From an uncultured Clostridia bacterium (GTDB lineage: Bacteria > Bacillota > Clostridia > Christensenellales > Borkfalkiaceae): a DNA stretch of 50,579 bases. The stretch is from positions 1 to 50,579 of the forward strand of contig CASESJ010000007.1 of the NCBI GenBank assembly GCA_949290575.1, in the 5' to 3' direction. The notes below the pieces were generated by a model. It ran no database searches. It worked only from the letters and a program-made list of their open reading frames with translations, and was not told the DNA's origin. The position numbers and the translations under genes are program-made. Shown piece by piece: positions 34,382 to 42,162 of this stretch (within the stretch, counting starts at the first letter, position 1; each line of letters begins with the position of its first letter).

Positions 34382-35444
34382 AAAATTTTATAAGCGCATG
34401 CTCGACGGCGTGCCTTCGGGACTTATCGTCACCGACAAAAACTTAAAAGTAGTCTACACCAACGCGGCATTCAAAAACCTCTTCCCCGACGCCGCCGCAC
34501 GCGGCAGTCTGGGAAAAATAATCGGCTGCAAGCGCGACTTCAGGCAGTGCGGCTCGTCCGACTGCGCAAAGCACTGTTCGCTTCTGCATGCGTTCGAAGA
34601 CGCGCTGTATTCCGACAGAGAGAACATGCAGCGGGTGACGCTCGCCATAAAGGGCGACGACGGCGCGAAGGAGCTGTCCTTCGCCCTCACCGTAAAGCCG
34701 CTCGGCGAGGGACTGTGCATGGGCGTCATTGACGACGCGCTCGAAACCGAGATAGCAAGCGAACTGCGCTCGGCGCGCAGCATTCAGCAGAAACTCCTGC
34801 CCGCAGGCAAATGGGTTGCAGGCAAGAGGTATTCGTACATGTACATCCCCTGCCGCGAGATAGGCGGCGACCTGCCCGAAATTTTTGCCGTCGGCGACTC
34901 CGCCTGCGGCGTCATAGCCGACGTATCGGGCAAGGGCATTTCCGCGGGAATGCTCACAGCGTTCGTCAAGGCGGCTTACGACAAGACGGCGTATTCGCCC
35001 GCACAGGCGATCGCCTCGCTCTCGACGCGCTTCCGCGAGCTCAACCTCGACGAAAAAAATTACGTCACCGTAGCCGCCGCGCGCATCGACAAGGACACCA
35101 TTACCTACTCAATGGCTGGGCATAACGTACCAATATTGCTCAAATCGGACGGAGGCATTACGCGCATAATGCTCAATTCCCCTCCCGTCTCCAACTGGTT
35201 TGACAATCCCCGCTGGTTCGAGGACGTCATACCCTATAAAAAGGGCGACATCCTCGCCCTGCTGACGGACGGCGTGACCGAGTGCAAAAACGAGCGCGGA
35301 GAGATGTTCGGCGTGGAGGGCGCGATACGCACCCTGTCCTACGCCCGCACAGGCGAGGAATTCATAAAGGACCTCGAAACCAATCTTAAAAACTTCTGTC
35401 ACAATCTGAACGACGATATAACCGCCATCGCCTTTGACCTTTGA
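34374..35444 (+). CDS. PAS domain SpoIIE-type PP2C serine phosphatase
   Basis: A 356-residue sensor phosphatase. Residues about 8-118 form a PAS domain with an inserted Cys cluster (Cys52, 59, 64, 68), which may bind a metal or iron-sulfur centre. A short linker helix (QQKLLP) precedes the PP2C-type SpoIIE/RsbU domain. Metal-ligand motifs visible are GGDLPEIF (the usual GGDFYD varied, with Glu169 in place of Asp), VIADVSGKGISAGM, LLTDGVTE and DDITAIAF. It probably dephosphorylates an anti-anti-sigma-type protein in response to redox or metal state. No partner gene is adjacent except the lipid kinase it overlaps. Confidence 0.87.
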   Translation: MIEKFYKRMLDGVPSGLIVTDKNLKVVYTNAAFKNLFPDAAARGSLGKIIGCKRDFRQCGSSDCAKHCSLLHAFEDALYSDRENMQRVTLAIKGDDGAKELSFALTVKPLGEGLCMGVIDDALETEIASELRSARSIQQKLLPAGKWVAGKRYSYMYIPCREIGGDLPEIFAVGDSACGVIADVSGKGISAGMLTAFVKAAYDKTAYSPAQAIASLSTRFRELNLDEKNYVTVAAARIDKDTITYSMAGHNVPILLKSDGGITRIMLNSPPVSNWFDNPRWFEDVIPYKKGDILALLTDGVTECKNERGEMFGVEGAIRTLSYARTGEEFIKDLETNLKNFCHNLNDDITAIAFDL

Positions 35445-35447
35445 AAA

Positions 35448-35480
35448 AAGCCGCCGCGCGGGCAACCCGCGCGGCGGCTT
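35448..35480. terminator. Terminator after the PAS-SpoIIE gene
   Basis: A perfect 15-bp stem (35448-35462 with 35466-35480) with a 3-nt loop, T-poor on the plus side but with an A run before it, so it fits both directions. Confidence 0.72.
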
Positions 35481-35488
35481 ATAATAAT

Positions 35489-35556
35489 TTATCTGCCGAA
35501 AGCCGATAAATTATAAATCATACATATGAATTGGCGCGCACATATGTGCGCGCCAA
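35489..35556. other. Two further inverted repeats between convergent genes
   Basis: A short hairpin at about 35489-35518 is followed by a perfect 26-nt palindrome at 35531-35556, GC-rich in its arms. They lie just behind the end of the pyridoxal kinase gene and may help stop its transcript. Confidence 0.5.
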
Positions 35557-35575
35557 TGTTATTTTATATACATTT

Positions 35576-36388
35576 TTATCTGCCGAGCTGCGAGAACAGA
35601 ACGTCCTCGAACTGTACGCCGTAGCCGTGGTCGTCGCGCGTGATTTTAAGACAGTCCGCAACCAGTCTGCCCGCAACCGTGCACGCCTCCTCTGCGCTCG
35701 CGCCGTTGAGATAGCGCGCCGTAAACGCCGCGGCAAAGATATCGCCCGTACCGTGCGAGAATTTGGGAAGTTTTTCCTCCGTCACATAGCTGAACGCGCC
35801 GTTTTTGTAGATACATTCGCCTATCTTTCCGCCCAGCTCGACGCCAGTTATGACGACGTCTGCGCCCGTGAGCACGTTGAGCCTGAAAGCTATGCCTTCG
35901 ATATATTCTTTATCGTACTCCGTTCTGTACTGCTCGCCGAGAAGATAGCACGCCTCCGTGAGGTTGGGCAGAATTATGTCCGCGCGCTTAAGAAGCTTTG
36001 CCATTGCCGCAACATACTTCTCGTCGAAGCCGCCGTAGAGCTTGCCGTTGTCGCCGAACGCAGGGTCGATTATTACGGGCGCACCCTCTTCGGAAAACTC
36101 GTCGAATGCACGCTCGCACAAGTCCATTATCGAAACCTTGCCAAGATACCCTAAAAGAAATGCCGAGAATTTTATGTCGTTCTTCTTCCAGTTATCGAAG
36201 ATGACGGGAATTTCGTCCGTCAGGTCAAGATACGACCAGCTTTTGAACATGGTGTGATTTGAAAGCACCGCCGTGGGAAGTATTGCCGCCTCCACTCCGT
36301 AGTGCGAAAGCACGGGAAGCGCAACCGTAAGCGAGCACTGCCCCACACAGGATAAGTCCTGCACCGTAAGAATTTTTTTGCCGTTCAC
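35576..36388 (-). CDS. Pyridoxal/pyridoxamine kinase (PdxY/PdxK type)
   Basis: A 270-residue ribokinase-fold enzyme that phosphorylates vitamin B6 vitamers to make PLP or PMP. The N-terminal VQDLSCVGQCSL segment, the IDPAFGDNGKLY motif (about residues 106-117), the LPNLTEA motif and the catalytic HGTGDIFAAAF loop (about 213-223) match the family. The start is GTG at 36388 with GAGGAAA upstream. An upstream mini-ORF and terminator lie on the same strand and could form a leader. It supports the same cofactor pool as the YggS-family protein at 24481. Confidence 0.9.
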   Translation of the reverse strand: MNGKKILTVQDLSCVGQCSLTVALPVLSHYGVEAAILPTAVLSNHTMFKSWSYLDLTDEIPVIFDNWKKNDIKFSAFLLGYLGKVSIMDLCERAFDEFSEEGAPVIIDPAFGDNGKLYGGFDEKYVAAMAKLLKRADIILPNLTEACYLLGEQYRTEYDKEYIEGIAFRLNVLTGADVVITGVELGGKIGECIYKNGAFSYVTEEKLPKFSHGTGDIFAAAFTARYLNGASAEEACTVAGRLVADCLKITRDDHGYGVQFEDVLFSQLGR

Positions 36389-36510
36389 TTTAATTTCCTC
36401 ATTTTACGCACGCAGCGTCATTTTTAGTAACAAATATTATGTTATCACATCTCTGGCATTAATGCTATGCCCAATTTGATATAATTTTATAATATCAGAT
36501 TATATAAATT

Positions 36511-36546
36511 AAAAAGCACCGCGCGAACTGACGCGCGGCACTTTTT
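36511..36546. terminator. Terminator-like hairpin upstream of the pyridoxal kinase gene
   Basis: A stem with an internal 2x2 mismatch (36511-36525 with 36532-36546) flanked by A5 and T5. It follows directly after the mini-ORF on the minus strand and precedes the kinase gene by about 120 nt. Confidence 0.68.
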
Positions 36547-36628
36547 AATATGGAGAGAAAAATATTGAAAACTCATGATGAGAGTGTATGCCCGGGATTT
36601 GCCCGATACGCGCGGCATATGCGCGCAT
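36545..36628 (-). CDS. Possible 27-residue small protein or leader peptide
   Basis: A 27-codon reading frame beginning MRAYAARIGQ and ending FSPY. AGGA lies six nt upstream of the ATG within an A-rich tract, an inverted repeat (GTAAACG ... CGTTTAC, 36647-36672) precedes it, and a terminator-like hairpin begins at its stop codon. This layout resembles a leader peptide with attenuator before the pyridoxal kinase gene, or an independent small gene. No family is recognised and no clear promoter was found, so it may be fortuitous. Confidence 0.28.
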   Translation of the reverse strand: MRAYAARIGQIPGIHSHHEFSIFFSPY

Positions 36629-36911
36629 AATCGGTCCTTTTTTGAGGTAAACGAATTTTTCCTTCCGTTTACATATATAATATAAACCGTAAATGTAAAA
36701 TCTAAAATGGTTTTTTGTGAAAATTTTGTAATAATACGGCGAAATAATCATATTTTTTGTCTTTTGCAACAAAAAATTTGAAATCTCATGCCGTATGCGA
36801 GGCATACCCCCCACTCCGCCGCTCTGTCGTCCGCATAAAGAACCTGCGCATAGAGGGCATCTTCGGCTGACACTGAAAAAGTAAATCTCAAAAACAGCAC
36901 GCACCTTTCAA
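36629..36911. other. Intergenic stretch without a recognised gene
   Basis: AT-rich sequence with scattered T and A runs on the left, and GC-richer sequence at about 36790-36870. Longer open frames here lack start signals. I see no tRNA, riboswitch or known RNA. Confidence 0.4.
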
Positions 36912-36944
36912 AACAAAATGCCGCCGCGCCTCGGGCGCGGCGGC
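36912..36944 (-). terminator. Terminator after the radC-like gene
   Basis: An 11-bp GC stem (36920-36930 with 36934-36944), followed on the minus strand by a T-rich tract. Confidence 0.75.
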
Positions 36945-36969
36945 AGGACAAAAAATTTACAATTAAAAT

Positions 36970-37668
36970 TTACAATCCGAAAAATCTGCCGCCGTTTCCG
37001 CGTTTAATTTCCTCGAGCCTGTCGGTAAGAAAATAGCTGTAAACGCCGTCAGTATCGGAATATATGCAGTGGTCGTAGAACCTTACGTTATTCAGGTTGC
37101 AGATAAGAATGACTCTTGCGGTTATATCGTCGTCTGACGCAGAGGGGCGCGAGGGACAATTTATATGATTGTGCGCCATATATACGCCGTAGGGCTTGTG
37201 AACGGATATGAGCTTTGTAATCTCGTCGGGGCGCACCTCGACTTTGCCGGTATCGTCGTCGCTGAACGAGAAAATGCGGCGCACCTTGCCGTTTTTATCC
37301 ATCAGGTAAAATTCAAGCACCTCCGTCGACCTGCCGTTCAGCCTGGCGCAGACAAAATCTTTGAACTGTGCAATATTTTTTATGACGGCGAAGCCCTCGC
37401 ATCTGTTGCCGAGGTCGAGGCACTGACCGATACATTTCAGATAGAGCGCGACGTTTTCTCCCACTCCCTCCACCGTACATAGCTCGTCGGTGTCGGCGTG
37501 TAGCACCTCGTTTATGCTCGGAAAGCGCGACAAGAGCGCGTGCGCAACGGGATTGACGTTCTTTCTGGGATAGGCATTGAACAGAAGTATCTCTAAAATT
37601 TCGTGTTCAAAAAGGTTATCCCCGCTCTTCAGTTTTTCCAAAAGACGCCTGCGGTGTCCTTCGTGCAT
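36970..37668 (-). CDS. RadC family protein (JAB/MPN metalloprotein)
   Basis: About 232 residues of the RadC family. An N-terminal helix-hairpin-helix-like segment (VEGVGENVALYLK) is followed by the JAMM metal motif AHNHINCPSRPSASDDD with two His, a Ser and an Asp. Despite its name the family has no proven repair role. The start at 37668 (MHEGHRRRLLEK, the usual beginning) is preferred over a GTG three codons upstream that overlaps the ribosome binding site. Monocistronic, with a terminator behind. Confidence 0.9.
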   Translation of the reverse strand: MHEGHRRRLLEKLKSGDNLFEHEILEILLFNAYPRKNVNPVAHALLSRFPSINEVLHADTDELCTVEGVGENVALYLKCIGQCLDLGNRCEGFAVIKNIAQFKDFVCARLNGRSTEVLEFYLMDKNGKVRRIFSFSDDDTGKVEVRPDEITKLISVHKPYGVYMAHNHINCPSRPSASDDDITARVILICNLNNVRFYDHCIYSDTDGVYSYFLTDRLEEIKRGNGGRFFGL

Positions 37669-37713
37669 GTTTTTCACCCCACAATTTAATTTAAAAAAAC
37701 ACCTCTGATTTAT

Positions 37714-37742
37714 TTTACCATAAACGAGAAAAAGTGTATAAT
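37714..37742 (+). promoter_or_regulatory. Promoter of the Sapep dipeptidase gene
   Basis: TTTACC at 37714-37719 and TATAAT at 37737-37742, spacer 17 nt; AAGGA follows before the ATG at 37776. Confidence 0.68.
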
Positions 37743-37775
37743 AATTTCACTCTCAAAATAATATAAGGAAGCAAT

Positions 37776-39032
37776 ATGTCAAATTATTTCAACGATATCG
37801 TAAAAAATCTTTCGCAGGCGATAAAGTACGACTCTTCGCAGGCTCCCGCAAAAGAGGGAATGCCCTTCGGCGAGGGCGCGGCAAAGTGCCTCGATTTTTA
37901 TCTCTCGCTGGCAGATTTTATGGGCTTTGAAACCAGAAATTACGACAATTACATAGGCGAAATAAGCTGGGGCAGCGGCAAAGATTTTGCCGTGCTCGCT
38001 CATCTCGACGTAGTGCCCGCAGGCAGCGGCTGGGAACACGACCCCTTCGGCGGCGAAGTAGACGAGAAATCCGGAAAAATATGGGGCAGAGGCACTATGG
38101 ACGACAAAGGTCCCGCTATGATTGCCCTCTATGCCATGAAAGCCCTCATGGACGAGGGTTTTAAGCCCGCGCGCAGAATAAAACTTCTGCTCGGCTGCAA
38201 CGAAGAGACGGGCTGGGCGTGCATAGAGCACTACAATAAGGTGGCAAAGATGCCCGAAGAGGGCATTTCGCCCGACGCAGACTTCCCCGTAATATATGCT
38301 GAAAAGGGCATTCTGCAGACAAAATTCAAATTTAACGTCAATACCCCTGCATTCAGCGAACTTAATGGCGGCAACCGACCCAATATGGTATGCGACTTCT
38401 GCGAGGCAAAGGCGGCGATTGACGGCAAAAAACTTGCAGAACTCAACATGAGTTCGGAAGGAGACAAAGTCATCTCCCGCGGCAAGAGCGCGCACGGTTC
38501 AACTCCCGACAAGGGCGTAAACGCCATTGCGCCCATGCTTGAATACCTCGGGCTGGATGATATAAAAAAGTCGCTGTTCGACGAACATATGGGACTTTGC
38601 GGCTTGCAGGACGAAACAGGTCCTCTTACCTTTTCGCCCAACCTCATAGAGCAGGACGGCGACACAATTTATGTGACCTGCGACATACGCTATCCCGCAA
38701 CGTTTGAAAGGAGCGCGATAACCGACATACTCGACAAGCGCGGCGCAGAATATGAAGTTCTGCACTATCAGGCACCCCTCTTCAACGACGCGGACAGCCC
38801 GCTGATAAGCACTCTTCTGAAGGTTTACAACACCGTTACGGGCAAGAACGCGCGTCCTATCGCCATAGGCGGCGGCACATATGCAAGAGCCCTCAGGTAC
38901 GGCGCGGCATTCGGTCCCGAGGAAGAGGGCGAAGAGAGCACCATCCATCAGGCGAACGAATATATAACCTTTGAAAAGATTGAAAAGTGCTTTAATATCT
39001 ACAAACTCGCGCTTAAAGAACTCTGCGGCTGA
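37776..39032 (+). CDS. Sapep/PepV-type Mn2+/Zn2+ dipeptidase (M20 family)
   Basis: A 418-residue cytosolic metallopeptidase that cleaves dipeptides or carnosine-like substrates. The M20 metal site is visible: His76 and Asp78 in AHLDVVP, Asp109 in RGTMDDKGP, the catalytic Glu143-Glu144 in GCNEETGW, an Asp in ISPDADFPVIYAEKG, and a C-terminal His (HQAN). GGGTYARAL near the end is typical of Sapep/PepV. It is shorter than PepV (about 470 residues), so part of the lid domain may be reduced. Monocistronic with its own promoter; a terminator follows. Confidence 0.9.
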   Translation: MSNYFNDIVKNLSQAIKYDSSQAPAKEGMPFGEGAAKCLDFYLSLADFMGFETRNYDNYIGEISWGSGKDFAVLAHLDVVPAGSGWEHDPFGGEVDEKSGKIWGRGTMDDKGPAMIALYAMKALMDEGFKPARRIKLLLGCNEETGWACIEHYNKVAKMPEEGISPDADFPVIYAEKGILQTKFKFNVNTPAFSELNGGNRPNMVCDFCEAKAAIDGKKLAELNMSSEGDKVISRGKSAHGSTPDKGVNAIAPMLEYLGLDDIKKSLFDEHMGLCGLQDETGPLTFSPNLIEQDGDTIYVTCDIRYPATFERSAITDILDKRGAEYEVLHYQAPLFNDADSPLISTLLKVYNTVTGKNARPIAIGGGTYARALRYGAAFGPEEEGEESTIHQANEYITFEKIEKCFNIYKLALKELCG

Positions 39033-39065
39033 TCAGATTTTAAAGCAGCCGAGAATAAAAATAAT

Positions 39066-39106
39066 GCGGCGGAGCGCAAATTTTGCGCTCCGCCGCTTTC
39101 AGTTTT
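39066..39106. terminator. Terminator shared by the dipeptidase and the small membrane protein
   Basis: A perfect 15-bp stem (39066-39080 with 39082-39096) followed by a T-rich tract on the plus strand; convergent genes flank it. Confidence 0.78.
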
Positions 39107-39314
39107 ATTTGGTTTCTTCTTCCTTTTCGGCAGCAATAGCCTTATCTGTTCTTGCAAGTTCGCAGAGTACGGGCACCGCAGCACCCACTCCTGCCGCAAC
39201 CGCAATTATTCCGCCAAAGTTAAAAAATGCCATATATACGACACCTGCAAGTGCAATCAGCGCGAGCACGACGAGCGCAACTATGAGTACTTTTTTAAGC
39301 GTCTTTTTCTTCAT
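39105..39314 (-). CDS. Small membrane protein (69 residues)
   Basis: A basic start (MKKKTLKK) precedes a helix at about 9-32 and a second hydrophobic segment at about 33-50, then a charged Glu/Lys-rich tail. A small inner-membrane protein with two helices is the likely topology. The family is unknown. GAGGT lies about seven nt before the ATG. It follows the SGNH hydrolase gene by 18 nt and is probably co-transcribed. Confidence 0.6.
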   Translation of the reverse strand: MKKKTLKKVLIVALVVLALIALAGVVYMAFFNFGGIIAVAAGVGAAVPVLCELARTDKAIAAEKEEETK

Positions 39315-39332
39315 TGGTAACCTCTGTTCCGC

Positions 39333-39941
39333 TCACATGAGGTGTTTGCGGATAGCTTTTATAGCCGTGTTTGCTATTATGTCCGAGCCTTCGAAAGTGG
39401 GATGAACGCCGTCCTCGGCATACTCCGTATAGGGCGTAGTTATGCAGAGACCGTTGAACATCTCGTCGTAAGCTACGAATTCGTCGCACATTTCAACGCA
39501 CACGCGGTGAATAATTTCGAGCTCCTTTTCGAAGAGAGGGCGCATGCGCTTCTTATCGGGCGCAGGCAGAAGGAAGGGCTCGAGGAAGATTACGACAATT
39601 CCCGCAGCCTTGAGCTTTTTTATAAGCGTCTTAAGGTCGCGCTCGAACTGAGTAAGGTTGAGTTCCTTGCCGTACTTGAACTTGTGTATGGCATTGTTTA
39701 TGCCTATCATTATAACGACGGCGTCAGGCGCATAATCGATTACGTCTTTCTGAACGCGTGCGAGCAGGTCGCACACCTCGTTGCCCGTTATACCCTTGTT
39801 GATGAGCGAGATGTCCATATCGGGATAAATGGGTCTGAGCTTGTCCGCAAGAATTTTGACGTAACCGTTGCCGAGAGAATTTTCGTCGTTTCTGTCCCTT
39901 TCGCAGTCGGTTATCGAATCACCGAAGAACACAATTTTCAT
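39333..39941 (-). CDS. SGNH/GDSL hydrolase
   Basis: A 202-residue esterase-like enzyme. Block I is FFGDSIT with nucleophile Ser9; block II is NKGITGN with Gly53; block III is IGINN with Asn82; block V is DGVHP with Asp177 and His180. Substrates may be acetylated sugars or lipids; no signal peptide is seen, so it is probably intracellular. AGAGGG lies before the ATG, and a promoter at 39969-39997 drives it. A small membrane protein follows it. Confidence 0.9.
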   Translation of the reverse strand: MKIVFFGDSITDCERDRNDENSLGNGYVKILADKLRPIYPDMDISLINKGITGNEVCDLLARVQKDVIDYAPDAVVIMIGINNAIHKFKYGKELNLTQFERDLKTLIKKLKAAGIVVIFLEPFLLPAPDKKRMRPLFEKELEIIHRVCVEMCDEFVAYDEMFNGLCITTPYTEYAEDGVHPTFEGSDIIANTAIKAIRKHLM

Positions 39942-39968
39942 ATTAGCCCTCTTAATCTTTGTTGTACT

Positions 39969-39997
39969 ATTTTAACACACACATACGATATTTGCAA
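39969..39997 (-). promoter_or_regulatory. Promoter of the SGNH hydrolase gene
   Basis: On the minus strand TTGCAA (39992-39997) and TAAAAT (39969-39974), spacer 17 nt. Confidence 0.65.
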
Positions 39998-40053
39998 GTG
40001 TGGCGGCAATATTTATTTTTTTAATTTATATCCGCTGCAAATTTTTAATTAAG

Positions 40054-40086
40054 CCCGCCGCCCGTGCACTCTGCACGGGCGGCGGG
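40054..40086. terminator. GC-rich hairpin in the 39998-40148 gap
   Basis: A perfect 15-bp stem (40054-40068 with 40072-40086) with a 3-nt loop. The rest of the gap shows no gene. Confidence 0.6.
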
Positions 40087-40148
40087 ATTTAAAGAAATCC
40101 TCCCGCTCGCGTCTCCCCCCTCAAATCACGCCATTTTCTTCCTGCATT

Positions 40149-40178
40149 AAAAAAGCAGGACGAAAGTCCTGCTTTTTT
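40149..40178 (-). terminator. Terminator of the tRNA-Ser gene
   Basis: A 13-bp stem with a GAAA/TTTC loop (40149-40161 with 40166-40178). Its first arm on the minus strand starts immediately at the CCA end of the tRNA, and T residues follow. Confidence 0.85.
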
Positions 40179-40268
40179 GGCGCGGATGGCGAGATTTGAA
40201 CTCGCGCTACGGTTTCCCGTACTACTCCCTTAGCAGGGGAGCCCCTTGAGCCACTTGGGTACATCCGC
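40178..40268 (-). tRNA. trnS: tRNA-Ser (anticodon GCU)
   Basis: The minus strand folds as a class II tRNA of about 91 nt: acceptor arms GCGGATG and CATCCGC, discriminator G, and an encoded CCA end. The anticodon loop CTGCTAA gives GCU (reads AGC/AGU). The long variable arm (stem with GTACGGGAAACCGTA) identifies serine, and the T loop GTTCAAATC is standard. Confidence 0.95.
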
Positions 40269-40325
40269 AAAGCCCGTAAATTCTGCGCACCGTCAGGGCA
40301 CGCATATCTTTTACAACGCTAAAAC

Positions 40326-40354
40326 AATATAACACACTTTGCAGCGTTTGTCAA
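40326..40354 (-). promoter_or_regulatory. Promoter of tRNA-Ser
   Basis: On the minus strand TTGACA (40349-40354) and TATATT (40326-40331), spacer 17 nt. The pre-tRNA leader is about 50 nt. No gene is visible in 40269-40463 apart from this. Confidence 0.78.
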
Positions 40355-40463
40355 AACATTAAATAATCGTTTACAAAATTTAAATAAATATTTTTACTCC
40401 GCACAAATATATCCGACGGCTCTGGGGACACAGTAAAATTAAAATCTGCCGCGCGCAAACATG

Positions 40464-41255
40464 TCACCCTTCGTCCTGCACAGAGCGCAGAATTTTCACG
40501 CGCTCGTCCTCCGCACGCGACATGCGGGCATTTGCCCACTCGCAGACGGCAATCGCGCAGACTATCAATACCGCCGTAACAATGCCCGCATACGAGTTGA
40601 AAAATCTGACTATCGCGCCCACTCCGCCTATCGAAAAACCGTTATAGCGACCTATTATTTTATCTGACGTCACCCTATCCTTATCCGCAGCGGAATTGGC
40701 GTCGCCGCACAGAGTATACAGGGCATTGCCCTGTCCGTCATCCTCGACGGCGACAATGCGGTGAATTATTATTATGCCGGTATCCGCAACATATGCGACT
40801 ATGTCGTTTACGGCAAGCTCTTCCGTATCTGCCTGCTCGAGAAATATAAGCGAATTTTTTGCAAAACCTTCCTCGCCGTCAATGCTCTGTGCATAGGGAT
40901 TGTCCTCGCTGACGTAACTCATCGAGCCCGAAGCGACGGCAAGCATGCTTACAGGCATTTTAATTGCGCCCAGACTGCGCGCCGTAAGCGACGCGGCTAC
41001 GCAAAATATTGCCGTACCAAGAATTAAAACATAGAACAGGAGCGAAAAAGCCACCCTCAAGCACCTGATTGCCCGCACAAGCGCAGGGTGCGATACGCTC
41101 ATCTCAATGCGGCGCAATATGCGCTCGTCGCACTCCCCGGAAGAAACTTTATTCTCTTCCGCCCTTACCGCCCTGCGGCATAATAACACGAGAGCCGCCG
41201 CAACTGCGCAGCCGAGCACGCCGCAGACAACTGCCGATATGATGTCCGCCGTCAT
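40464..41255 (-). CDS. Signal peptidase I, SipW/ER type
   Basis: A 263-residue membrane protease. A first hydrophobic segment at about 5-26 and a second at about 65-92 precede the catalytic Ser111 in ASGSMSYV. The general base position is His165 in IIIHRIVAV, as in archaeal and ER-type signal peptidases and Bacillus SipW, instead of the usual bacterial Lys. The LCGDANSAADKDRV motif and a C-terminal membrane helix complete the family pattern. It lies 3 bp behind a TasA/camelysin-like gene on the same strand, its expected substrate. Confidence 0.9.
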   Translation of the reverse strand: MTADIISAVVCGVLGCAVAAALVLLCRRAVRAEENKVSSGECDERILRRIEMSVSHPALVRAIRCLRVAFSLLFYVLILGTAIFCVAASLTARSLGAIKMPVSMLAVASGSMSYVSEDNPYAQSIDGEEGFAKNSLIFLEQADTEELAVNDIVAYVADTGIIIIHRIVAVEDDGQGNALYTLCGDANSAADKDRVTSDKIIGRYNGFSIGGVGAIVRFFNSYAGIVTAVLIVCAIAVCEWANARMSRAEDERVKILRSVQDEG

Positions 41256-41258
41256 GCC

Positions 41259-42008
41259 TTATTCCTTTACAAACGTAATTTTATAATTTACGCCGTTCAG
41301 ACATGCCGCAAGATAGGAGAGCGTGTCCGCAGCCTCCACCCTCGCCTTGTCGCCGGTGAGATTTCTGTAGCTGTAATAAGGGTTTTCCCCGCCGAACAGC
41401 CCGCCCCAGGAGAACGTGAGCTCCACCTTTAAGGTGCATGTCCTGTTGGTGTAACTTATAAAGGTGAAAATGCCGTTGTCATAGGCAATGTTTGAACCCG
41501 CGCCGACGTCTGCCGTTATCTCAACCGCAGACACGTCGGAAATCAGACCCGCGCTCACCGCATTAGAATAACTTGCCTCCTGTCCGTCGTAGAGCTTTAA
41601 CCCGTCGTATGACTGCAGGTAAGAAACATACGGCGAGGTATAGACGCTTCCGCTCTTGCCGTCCGCGGCGGAGACCTCTATGGAAAAGGAAGAACCCGCA
41701 GTATAGTTGCTGAAAGTGAAATTATAAACGAGCGTAAGATTTTCCTTGGTTGCGCCGTCCGAATACAGCCAGCCCGACGCCTCAGCAGCCTCTGCGGGCG
41801 CGCCATAGTTGAGAGATTGCAACTCCTCGCCTTCCCCGACGGTTACCGTAAAAGAGTTATCGTTTACCACGTCGACCGACACATTGCCCTGCAATTCAGG
41901 CAAGCGCGAATCGTTTATAACCCATGCCGAAAAACCTATTGCCGCTACGCCGAGCACCGCGGTTGCGGCAAACAATGATACCAGAACTTTTCCCGAAAAC
42001 AGTTTCAT
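41259..42008 (-). CDS. Secreted SipW substrate, TasA/camelysin-like
   Basis: A 249-residue exported protein. A basic start and hydrophobic stretch (about 5-27) end in FSAWVIND, the Ala-Trp variant of a SipW-type processing site. The mature protein is beta-rich, with repeated Ser/Thr and aromatic residues and no enzyme motif. It is first in a two-gene operon with the SipW-like peptidase, the classic arrangement of TasA-type matrix fibres. AGAGGG precedes the ATG. Identity as a fibre subunit is inference from context. Confidence 0.75.
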   Translation of the reverse strand: MKLFSGKVLVSLFAATAVLGVAAIGFSAWVINDSRLPELQGNVSVDVVNDNSFTVTVGEGEELQSLNYGAPAEAAEASGWLYSDGATKENLTLVYNFTFSNYTAGSSFSIEVSAADGKSGSVYTSPYVSYLQSYDGLKLYDGQEASYSNAVSAGLISDVSAVEITADVGAGSNIAYDNGIFTFISYTNRTCTLKVELTFSWGGLFGGENPYYSYRNLTGDKARVEAADTLSYLAACLNGVNYKITFVKE

Positions 42009-42073
42009 ATTCCCTCTTTTGCAATGTCGCGACCTGCGCCGTCGGACAAAATTTCAAATGCGCGCCTGGCGCA

Positions 42074-42114
42074 GAAAAAAACGTGCGCACACAATAAATT
42101 TTATGCACGCACGT
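42074..42114 (-). terminator. Terminator of the P-ATPase gene, embedded in the next promoter
   Basis: On the minus strand an 11-bp stem with two G-U pairs (42104-42114 with 42081-42091) is followed by seven T residues. One arm lies inside the spacer of the TasA-like promoter. Confidence 0.65.
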
Positions 42115-42126
42115 ACAGTTTGTCAA
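42098..42126 (-). promoter_or_regulatory. Promoter of the TasA-like/SipW operon
   Basis: On the minus strand TTGACA (42121-42126) and TAAAAT (42098-42103), spacer 17 nt. A second TTGACA lies 33 nt upstream (42154-42159) within a near-repeat of the same flanking bases. Confidence 0.72.
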
Positions 42127-42162
42127 TATTTACAGAAAAAAACCTGTCAGTTTTGTCAATAT

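Noticed and set aside
36545..36904. 119-codon minus-strand frame in the gap before the pyridoxal kinase gene
   Set aside because: The first 90 codons lack start signals and look random; only the last 27 codons have a plausible start and are listed separately with low confidence.
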